Assembly: GCA_025455485.1 (NCBI GenBank) | Contig: JALOMJ010000002.1 | Coordinates: 1 to 64,000 of the forward strand | DNA from: Bacteroidia bacterium | Lineage (GTDB): Bacteria; Bacteroidota; Bacteroidia; B-17B0; Aurantibacillaceae | Direction of reading: 5' to 3' | DNA length: 64,000 nucleotides | Shown: one piece after another, positions 58,011-64,000 of the stretch | How positions within the stretch are numbered: position 1 is the first letter of the stretch | How the letters are laid out: each line of letters opens with the position of its first letter | Program-made: the position numbers and the translations under genes | The notes under the pieces: generated by a model | What the model was told of the DNA's origin: nothing | Seen by the model: only the letters and a program-made list of their open reading frames with translations | Database searches by the model: none

Positions 58011-59741
58011 TTATCTGAATTCGTACGATGTGCCTTTAAGCTGTGTGAGCAATGTGTTTGGCTCATCGGTGGCTACCGCTCTGCCTTCTATTTTTGGGGC
58101 TACGGGCGAATGCTGGCTGAGGTACTCGATAATCACATCGTGTAGCAGGAAAGGTGTTTTTTTAGGATGCTTTACGTGTTCAATTCTGCACAAGGTGTCT
58201 TCAGGGTCGCCTTCGCGTTCACAGGCAACAATGTTGTATTCTTTCTCAGGATTTAAGGGTTTACCACCAATTTTCACCGAGTTTACCCTTTTACCCAAAT
58301 CATTTCCGATAGTGAAATTAACTTCCATGCCACTGTAACGCACAAACCAACCCCCAAAACGTTTGGAGGGATCTTTGGCGAAAGCATTTTGCAGTTCTTT
58401 TTCAAGCCAGTCCCATATTTGTTTGCCGCTCACTTTGGCCGTTTTTGCCTCACTGTTCACCGGCAGCATGTTCCATAAAAATTCTTTGGTAATCTTGGCC
58501 AGGCCGGTTTTGGGATCAAGGGCAAGGGGTTGGCAAAACCGAAAGCCGTTCGACAATGCAATGTCGGGTTTAAATTTCCACAAAATGGCATCGGTAATTA
58601 AATTGTCCATGGGTGTTTCCATTACAAAATAGCGTACAAGCGGCGTTTTGCTGGTGCCAATTACCACATCAAGATCTTTTTTAAATGGTTCATACGCTGC
58701 ATCTACAAGTTTCTGCACAGCTTTGTCAGGGGCGTATTTTGCCGGATCAACATCCAGCAATTGGTAGTGGATGTTTTTTAATTTACCATTGTCCATTTCA
58801 AAATCCAACTTACCCAAAAAGGAACCAAAGGCTCCGCATTCAACTACTTTTGTGTATTTGCCCTGAATGGGCTCTCTCACGCGCTCGTGTGTGTCAGCCC
58901 CCAAAATAATATCAACCCCTTCGCTTACCGGGTTGTTGGCGAGCCCTACCTGTTGCGCCAGGCCCATGTGTGTGGCAACGATTACCAGTGAACACCCCTC
59001 TACTTCCCGCAAAAGTTTAACGTATTTGGCCAAATTTTTATCGGCATGTTCAAATTTTAAACCTTCGCTGTATGCCGGACTCTGGCGTTTGGGAATTAAA
59101 TGATCGGTGTAGCCTATGAATCCAATTTTTGTGCCCCCAATAAATTTTATCCAGTACGGAGGATAAACCAATTCACCATTGTTTTCATCCTTGGTGTTGT
59201 GGTACATGTTGGCACAAATTTTTGCCGCATTCGCGTGGCCCATGTCGTACAACATTTTTTTCTTTTTATACACCACTTCCCAATTGCCGGGCAACATCAG
59301 GTCATAGCCCAGTTCATTAAAAATCGGAATAAGCACTTCACCTTCTGTTAAGGAAGCCACGGCATGTCCGTGAAAATAATCGCCACCATCGTAAAGTAAA
59401 GTAGTGTCAGGAGCTTTTTTCCTGAACGACTCAATCATGGTTTTTAAGACCGCAAGGCCTCCGCGTTTTTTATACACGGCTTGGTTGTTCTCCCAAAAAA
59501 ATTCGTCGTGCGTGAACAATTGTGCATGAATGTCGGTGGTAATTAAAATGCTGATGGTTTTCGCTTTTACGGCATTTGCGTCAGGTTTCATTTCAACCAG
59601 CTCATTTTTTTCAGCACCAATAAGTTCCGATACCGGACTTAGCATTGTGGCGAGACCGGCAAGTGTGGTTTTTTTTAAAAAATCCCTCCGGTTGTTCTGT
59701 GGTTTTGAGCTGCTTTTTTTCTTCTCCATCGCGTATTGCAT
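58011..59741 (-). CDS. Tat-exported SoxB/5'-nucleotidase-family metallohydrolase
   Basis: 576 residues. Twin-arginine signal NNRRDFLKKTTLAGLATML. The metallophosphoesterase domain has TTDIHAQ, DGGDYFHGHA, PGNWEVVY and ATHMGLAQQVGLA / GADTHERV. In 5'-nucleotidases the third motif is GNH(E/D); the Trp at this position resembles thiosulfohydrolase SoxB (xWE). The C-terminal domain FGGWFVRYSGMEVNF fits both families. It is the last gene of an operon with YeeE, TsdA-like and DsrE-like genes, which favours a sulfur role. The SoxY, SoxZ and SoxAX partners of true SoxB are not in the window. Start coupled to the porin stop (TAATG). Confidence 0.72.
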   Translation of the reverse strand: MQYAMEKKKSSSKPQNNRRDFLKKTTLAGLATMLSPVSELIGAEKNELVEMKPDANAVKAKTISILITTDIHAQLFTHDEFFWENNQAVYKKRGGLAVLKTMIESFRKKAPDTTLLYDGGDYFHGHAVASLTEGEVLIPIFNELGYDLMLPGNWEVVYKKKKMLYDMGHANAAKICANMYHNTKDENNGELVYPPYWIKFIGGTKIGFIGYTDHLIPKRQSPAYSEGLKFEHADKNLAKYVKLLREVEGCSLVIVATHMGLAQQVGLANNPVSEGVDIILGADTHERVREPIQGKYTKVVECGAFGSFLGKLDFEMDNGKLKNIHYQLLDVDPAKYAPDKAVQKLVDAAYEPFKKDLDVVIGTSKTPLVRYFVMETPMDNLITDAILWKFKPDIALSNGFRFCQPLALDPKTGLAKITKEFLWNMLPVNSEAKTAKVSGKQIWDWLEKELQNAFAKDPSKRFGGWFVRYSGMEVNFTIGNDLGKRVNSVKIGGKPLNPEKEYNIVACEREGDPEDTLCRIEHVKHPKKTPFLLHDVIIEYLSQHSPVAPKIEGRAVATDEPNTLLTQLKGTSYEFR

Positions 59742-61159
59742 TAAATCTTAAAATCAACAATCAAATTGAAATTAAGCATGTTTACTTTGTTATAAATATA
59801 ACGTAAATCATTGTAAGATTCACCTTGTTTGATTTTATAAACCAAAAGCAACCTTAGTGTCATGCCTTTAAAGAAATGTGAAAATCTGTACGCGGCATCT
59901 AAATTTATCTGATGGTAGGAAGGTATACCGTATTTGTTTAATCTGTAATTTTTCACATCCGGCAAATGGTAGTAACCATAACCAAGTCCGCTTGAAAAAC
60001 TTGAATTAAAGAAGTTCAGATTTGTTTTTGCCATAATGGCGTGTACACCGCCCAATCCTTCATTTCGCTCTCTTGGTAAAAAAGTATAAAAAGGTTCTTT
60101 TCCCCATTCGCGTGGCATCAGGTAACGGCCATCGCCGGTTATGTGAGTGTAATTGATGGAGGTGTTGTGCCGATTATTTTTTAATCCAATTTGTGCACTT
60201 AGCACATTAGCTTGCGCGCCTTTGTTAATATAGGTTTTGGACTGATCTGCATTACCACCATGGTTAATGGCATCCTGACGCAAATACATTATGCCTTGGT
60301 ACAAGTTGGCATTATTTTTTAGTTTTTGGTTGGTGTTAACTTCTAAAATGGCGGTATTCATGATGTTGTCGAGAAACCCGTTCCAGATGTTTATTTTCAG
60401 AGCGTCGTTTGGGCGAAAATAAAGGTTAGCAATGGCAAGTCCCGAACTGTATAAATTGCCCGCATAATTGGCTTTGCTTCCATCCACATTAAAGCCCATG
60501 GGATTTACCCCAATAGAATTGGCAACTGTAAACCACCGAATAGTTGAACGGGGCGATACCTCCCAAATCCAGCCGCCGTTTAATCCAAATTTTTTAGACT
60601 CATTGATGTTAATCCATACACCTTCCTCCAAAGTGGGACGCATTCTGCCGTCCTGAGGATTCATAAACGGTGTATTGATGTTGATTTTGCCAACGGTAAT
60701 AGCACTTTTTGAGAGGCTGTATTTGATGTACAGTTCCTCTAATCGATCGAGGTCGTTTTTATTGCTAGGATTCTCAATGTCGAACAAGCCCAATTCATAG
60801 CGATTGGAAGCCTTTGTTAGTTCATCGGGTTCATCTATGTTGGAGGATAGCAGGTTATAAATAAAAAAACCGCTAATCCCTGCTTGAAAACCATATACAG
60901 GGCGCGTTAATACGCCTATACCGGCCCCGGCACCCAGGGCATAATCGTCTTTTAATTCACCCTCATTGGTAGTGCTCATTAAAAAGGTTCGCACGTGTGC
61001 TTCCCAATGTGCCTTTAAAAAGCATGTTTCCAAACAGGCCGTATCTTTAGGGTTTAAAGCAATGTGATGCACGTCCACATCAGTTTGCTGCTGAGGCGGA
61101 TTTTGTGCTTTTGAATACCAAACGAAGAGGATTAGAAGCAGTATGAATAAGTGTTTCAT
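59741..61159 (-). CDS. Outer-membrane porin (OprD-like)
   Basis: 472 residues: signal peptide ending WYSKAQ, then beta-barrel strands alternating polar and aromatic residues, ending in the C-terminal pattern LNFNLIVDFKI. The start of the mature part has WEAHVRTFLMSTTNEGELKDDYALGAGAGIG, like OprD-family porins. Likely lets a small anion such as a sulfur compound into the periplasm; inferred from operon context. Confidence 0.75.
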   Translation of the reverse strand: MKHLFILLLILFVWYSKAQNPPQQQTDVDVHHIALNPKDTACLETCFLKAHWEAHVRTFLMSTTNEGELKDDYALGAGAGIGVLTRPVYGFQAGISGFFIYNLLSSNIDEPDELTKASNRYELGLFDIENPSNKNDLDRLEELYIKYSLSKSAITVGKININTPFMNPQDGRMRPTLEEGVWININESKKFGLNGGWIWEVSPRSTIRWFTVANSIGVNPMGFNVDGSKANYAGNLYSSGLAIANLYFRPNDALKINIWNGFLDNIMNTAILEVNTNQKLKNNANLYQGIMYLRQDAINHGGNADQSKTYINKGAQANVLSAQIGLKNNRHNTSINYTHITGDGRYLMPREWGKEPFYTFLPRERNEGLGGVHAIMAKTNLNFFNSSFSSGLGYGYYHLPDVKNYRLNKYGIPSYHQINLDAAYRFSHFFKGMTLRLLLVYKIKQGESYNDLRYIYNKVNMLNFNLIVDFKI

Positions 61160-61183
61160 TTACTTATTTTTCAACTGAGCTGT

Positions 61184-61618
61184 TTAATTGCCTGCTTTAA
61201 TGTAACTCCAGCCTTGTTCTTGTTTGGTTACAATTTCTATAATGCCGGCTGGAACATAGCCGGCAATTTTCAGAATGCTGTTTCTGTCAATTTTTCTTTC
61301 TTTAATAGAAAATTCGCAGGCATTAAAAACAACCCCCTGTTTGGCAAGAGCGTTTATTTTATCCTCAACAATGGTTTTACCTGAGATTAACATATCCATG
61401 CCTGCACCGTGGCAAACCACTTCAATGCGTGTGCTTGGTGAAACGCTCAAAATGTTGTTGAATTGTTTCATGAGTTGTTTGTGAGCCATGGTATCTCCGC
61501 TTGTTAGCTGAAAAATTATTTTGTGCTCAGGTGTTTTAGTGTTTTGGGTTTGCGCAAAATTTGCCGAGGAGAAACCGAAAAGAAGGCTGAATGATAACAG
61601 GGTGATGAGTTTATACAT
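61184..61618 (-). CDS. Exported DsrE-family protein
   Basis: 144 residues with a signal peptide (MYKLITLLSFSLLFGFSSANFAQ). DsrE/F-like fold: HKIIFQLTSGDTMAHKQLMKQFNNIL and IEVVCHGAGMDMLISG. One Cys in VVFNACEFSIKERKI sits where sulfur-carrying Cys occur in the family. Periplasmic location differs from cytoplasmic DsrE; may bind or pass sulfane sulfur from the TsdA/SoxB-like enzymes. Confidence 0.82.
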   Translation of the reverse strand: MYKLITLLSFSLLFGFSSANFAQTQNTKTPEHKIIFQLTSGDTMAHKQLMKQFNNILSVSPSTRIEVVCHGAGMDMLISGKTIVEDKINALAKQGVVFNACEFSIKERKIDRNSILKIAGYVPAGIIEIVTKQEQGWSYIKAGN

Positions 61619-61636
61619 ACTATAAAATTTAAAGAA

Positions 61637-62731
61637 TTAACTTTTTTGAGTTTGAGATGTCTTTTTTGCAATGATGGCTTTAAATGGTCCGTATTTGTGT
61701 TGATGTTCATCAAACCCATCAGAAAAAGGTCCAAAAGGATGATCAAAAGGTTTTTCTTCAATGTTTGGCCAATCTTTCGAGATATCTTTTTCAGGACGTG
61801 TTTGTGAATTCACATAAGCAGCAACATCCCAGGCTTCTTCATCACTAAGTTGAGCGGAGGTATGTGAAGCGCCAAGGGGCATGTTGTATTTTACATATTT
61901 TGCGAAATTTGAAAGACGGAACAAACCTGCCCCATCATTGTAACTTTTGGGCCCCCAAAGCGGAGGGTAAGTAAACGCAGTTTTATCAGCATTCATTAAA
62001 CCTGAACCATCTTTTTGATGACAACTCTGACATTTTTCTGCATACACCTTGTTTCCCAGTGCAGGTTCTGCAGCTCTGTCAAGAAAACTAATGTCTTTTA
62101 AACCTGATCCTGCTGCTTTTTTTCCCTTTTCAACATCTTTGCCTATCCACTGTATGTAGGCGGAAATCGCCTGCATTTCTTTTGAATTGGTATCCAGCGA
62201 TTTTCCATTTAAACTTCTTTCAAAACAATCGTTCACGCGCTTGTATAAATTTTCAATTTCACCTGAACGGGCACGGTATTTTGGATACGTTGAGGCCACA
62301 GAACCATAATTGTTACCGAATACTTTGGTGCCAGCTTCAAGATGACAGTTCTGACAATTCAAGCCGTTTGTGCTTTTGGCAAATACGGTGCCGGTTTCTC
62401 CAAAATATAGTGACGTGTTAACGATTAAATCTTTTCCGTAAGCAATCAAATCTTTTTTGTTCTCATTTTCAATTTCAGAAAAATCAGGGGCATGCCAAAA
62501 CTGGGCATTAACGAGTTTTTGTTTAAATTCTTCTCGAGCCGATTCGGTGAATAAACCATTGCTGTCGGCCTGAGGCGGTTTAATATCGGTTGTTTTCTTT
62601 TCCGGCAAATGAACGTCGAAAATTAATACCAGAAAGGTGATTAAAAGCAGAACAACCGCAATGGCAATGGTATTGCTTAGTTTCAGTATTACCGAAGCGG
62701 TTTTTTCTATTTCTTCCTGCTCTTTCATCAC
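61637..62731 (-). CDS. Membrane-anchored dihaem cytochrome c (TsdA-like thiosulfate dehydrogenase)
   Basis: 364 residues. An N-terminal transmembrane anchor (about 17-40) is followed by two cytochrome c domains with CQNCHLEAG (about 126-130) and CQSCHQKDG (about 236-240). The first domain's YPKYRARSGEIENLYKRVNDCFERSLNG, with a conserved Cys, matches the TsdA/SoxA-like pattern in which a Cys ligates the haem. TsdA oxidises thiosulfate to tetrathionate or the reverse. The anchored form would deliver electrons to the cbb3 oxidase or another respiratory chain. Gene order with YeeE and DsrE supports sulfur metabolism; activity direction unknown. Confidence 0.82.
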   Translation of the reverse strand: MMKEQEEIEKTASVILKLSNTIAIAVVLLLITFLVLIFDVHLPEKKTTDIKPPQADSNGLFTESAREEFKQKLVNAQFWHAPDFSEIENENKKDLIAYGKDLIVNTSLYFGETGTVFAKSTNGLNCQNCHLEAGTKVFGNNYGSVASTYPKYRARSGEIENLYKRVNDCFERSLNGKSLDTNSKEMQAISAYIQWIGKDVEKGKKAAGSGLKDISFLDRAAEPALGNKVYAEKCQSCHQKDGSGLMNADKTAFTYPPLWGPKSYNDGAGLFRLSNFAKYVKYNMPLGASHTSAQLSDEEAWDVAAYVNSQTRPEKDISKDWPNIEEKPFDHPFGPFSDGFDEHQHKYGPFKAIIAKKTSQTQKS

Positions 62732-62734
62732 AAT

Positions 62735-63241
62735 TTAATGCGGGAGTTTTTCTCTGATTTTTCCGTACGTCCAGGTGCCGGCGATGGCACTCAGCAAGGT
62801 TACAATCACCACGGTTGATCCTGATCCGATTTGAGCAAACAAGGGGCCGGGGCAGGCACCGGTAATGGCCCAGCCAACCCCAAACATCAAGCCGCCATAC
62901 ACATTGCCTTTATTAAATTGTTTAGGATGAATTTCCACTTCTTCACCGTAAATGGTTTTGATGTTGAATTTTCTGATCAGAAATACACTTATTATTCCAA
63001 CCACTACGGCTGAACCAATCACTCCATACATATGGAAAGACTGAAAACGAAACATTTCCTGAATACGAAACCAGGAAATGATTTCTGCTTTGATGAAAAT
63101 TACACCGAAAAGTAATCCTACGGCCGCATACTTTAAATTGTACCACCACGGATGCTTCAATTCAGACTCATTCACGCACATGGTGTCTGTGGCCCTGATT
63201 TTAAATTCTTCGGATTCTTTTGTGATATCTATTATTTTCAT
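62735..63241 (-). CDS. YeeE/YedE-family (TsuA-like) sulfur-compound transporter, half 1
   Basis: 168 residues with four transmembrane helices. Motif VGWAITGACPGPLFAQIGSG matches the GxGxxLxGxCPG segment of the YeeE family; a cytoplasmic N-terminal 30 residues precede the helices. Separated by 3 bases from its paralogue upstream and from the cytochrome gene downstream, so one operon. Confidence 0.9.
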   Translation of the reverse strand: MKIIDITKESEEFKIRATDTMCVNESELKHPWWYNLKYAAVGLLFGVIFIKAEIISWFRIQEMFRFQSFHMYGVIGSAVVVGIISVFLIRKFNIKTIYGEEVEIHPKQFNKGNVYGGLMFGVGWAITGACPGPLFAQIGSGSTVVIVTLLSAIAGTWTYGKIREKLPH

Positions 63242-63244
63242 TGT

Positions 63245-63805
63245 TTAAAGACTTAAGATGAATGGTAAAATAAAATTGGCAAAAAGGATGCCTCCGGCCA
63301 TAAAGCAGCAGGTGGCTATTAAGGATGGCCATTGCAATGTGGAAAGGCCCATAATGGCATGCCCGCTTGTGCAACCGCCGGCATAACGTGTTCCAAAACC
63401 AACCAAAAATCCACCAACCACCATCATGATGAGTCCCTTCAGTGTGAATAAACTGCTCCAATTAAATAAATCAGGAGGCACGAGCCCAGAGAAGTTGCTG
63501 ATGCCATAACTGTTTAATTCTGCTGCAAGGGAAGGGTGAACCTCTACAGGACCGGCATTGGGTATAAAAGCACTGGTTAGAATTCCTCCAAGTAAAATAC
63601 CGCCAACAAAAAACAAATTCCAGATTTCTTTTTTCCAGTCGTATTTAAAAAATGGAATGTTGGCAGGCATACAGGCTGCGCAAATGTGCCTTAAGGAGGA
63701 ACTTATCCCAAAGGATTTGTTTCCGATTAGCAATAAAATTGGCACTATTAGTCCAATTAAAGGGCCGGCAATATACCAGGGCCATGGTTCAAAAATCCAG
63801 TTCAT
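63245..63805 (-). CDS. YeeE/YedE-family sulfur-compound transporter, half 2
   Basis: 186 residues with about five helices. Motif [27 protein letters not shown] is the conserved Cys segment of YeeE/YedE transporters, which carry thiosulfate or related sulfur species; another Cys group ([10 protein letters not shown]) lies near the N-terminus. First gene of the operon, 25 bases after the Crp/Fnr-type site at 63830. The two halves probably form one transporter. Confidence 0.9.
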   Translation of the reverse strand: MNWIFEPWPWYIAGPLIGLIVPILLLIGNKSFGISSSLRHICAACMPANIPFFKYDWKKEIWNLFFVGGILLGGILTSAFIPNAGPVEVHPSLAAELNSYGISNFSGLVPPDLFNWSSLFTLKGLIMMVVGGFLVGFGTRYAGGCTSGHAIMGLSTLQWPSLIATCCFMAGGILFANFILPFILSL

Positions 63806-63829
63806 AGTTTTTTAGTTTAATGCAAATTT

Positions 63830-63843
63830 ATGACCTATGTCAT
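63830..63843. promoter_or_regulatory. Crp/Fnr-type palindrome upstream of the sulfur operon
   Basis: ATGACctatGTCAT, perfect arms. It differs from the nos-cluster site (10220) by one base. Confidence 0.72.
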
Positions 63844-63905
63844 GTAATTTGTGTCACTTTTGTAACACATGGCTATAGCAGCCAATGAGCGTGTATTAGA
63901 AAACC

Positions 63906-63930
63906 TTGCAGTTCAGCTTTTGCACTGCAA
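63906..63930 (-). terminator. Hairpin after the right-edge partial gene
   Basis: Seven-bp stem TTGCAGT / ACTGCAA directly after the minus-strand stop at 63933; read on the minus strand it runs into GGTTTTCT. Confidence 0.6.
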
Positions 63931-63932
63931 TA

Positions 63933-64000
63933 TTATTCAGTAATAATAATTTTTTTACGGTAGGCAGGCATATTATCCTGATAAATGCTGATAAAGTAAA
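63933..64000 (-). CDS. C-terminal end of a protein, resembling a type IX secretion sorting domain (partial)
   Basis: Minus-strand frame open to the window edge with stop TAA at 63933-63935. The visible 21 complete residues, YFISIYQDNMPAYRKKIIITE, match the terminal YFxxI...KKIxI pattern of Bacteroidota T9SS type A sorting domains. The rest of the gene lies outside the window. It faces the sulfur operon in the same direction, with a hairpin between. Confidence 0.6.
   Translation of the reverse strand, partial: YFISIYQDNMPAYRKKIIITE

Noticed and set aside
1-64000. tRNA/rRNA genes, insertion sequences, CRISPR arrays or prophage
   Set aside because: No TPsiC-loop-like cluster with an acceptor stem, transposase or integrase-like ORF, phage gene or regular repeat-spacer array was seen by eye. 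A tRNAscan or repeat search could still reveal something missed.

Overview
The window reads as a Bacteroidota chromosome segment (Flavobacteriia/Sphingobacteriia-like; genus not assignable by eye). Evidence: AT-rich coding, TAnnTTTG-type -7 promoter boxes, almost no Shine-Dalgarno sequences, signal peptides ending in AQ, lipoproteins, a fused CcoN-CcoO oxidase subunit, a clade II type nos cluster and a C-terminal fragment resembling a type IX secretion sorting domain. I saw no rRNA, tRNA, insertion sequence, prophage or CRISPR array.

Layout. (a) 1-7.5 kb: a truncated unknown gene, the polyhydroxyalkanoate synthase pair phaE/phaC separated by a large membrane protein, then a Wzz-like and an O-antigen-ligase-like gene. 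(b) 7.7-16.6 kb: a CcoI-type copper ATPase, then a cytochrome c and nosZLDFY for N2O reduction. (c) 16.6-18.8 kb, minus strand: Fe-S repair protein RIC, a thioredoxin-like protein and a fasciclin lipoprotein. (d) 18.9-24.1 kb: an operon coding for a TIM-barrel protein I cannot name, a tyrosine phenol-lyase-like enzyme, a NorC-like cytochrome, a divergent NorB-like oxidoreductase and a small membrane protein. (e) 24.1-28.4 kb: a radical SAM protein, an Fe-S type Rrf2 repressor, and anaerobic ribonucleotide reductase whose glycyl-radical domain lies on a separate small ORF, plus NrdG. (f) 28.5-31.8 kb: a copper-uptake module with an OprC/NosA-type TonB receptor. (g) 31.9-40.1 kb: cbb3 oxidase genes ccoSN/OQPGH, an HMA protein and SafE. 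(h) 40.2-57.9 kb: HemN, a PLP decarboxylase, Hsp20, a rhodanese/thioredoxin cluster, three universal stress proteins, a histidine kinase with a response regulator fused to a Crp domain, an MBL RNase, an M13 peptidase and a Crp/Fnr regulator. (i) 58-63.8 kb, minus strand: a putative sulfur-compound operon with two YeeE-like proteins, a TsdA-like dihaem cytochrome, DsrE, a porin and a SoxB-like hydrolase.

How it fits together. Most of the window looks like one microaerobic/anoxic respiration island. Two palindromes recur upstream of its genes. TGA-N6-TCA (Crp/Fnr type) occurs at eleven good sites: before ccoI, nos, the fasciclin/TPL-NOR intergenic region, cco, hsp20/patatin, doxX-usp, a usp gene and the sulfur operon. 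TCGGAY-N6-RTCCGA occurs before nos, before the TPL-NOR operon and before the Rrf2 gene itself, so it is probably the site of that Rrf2 regulator. The Rrf2 regulator has a three-Cys cluster motif and is a candidate NO or Fe-S sensor. No nitrite reductase or nitrate reductase is visible here, so full denitrification cannot be claimed. The most novel items are the NO-linked TIM-barrel/TPL/NOR operon, the NorB-like protein lacking canonical active-site residues, the split NrdD and the two-palindrome regulon.
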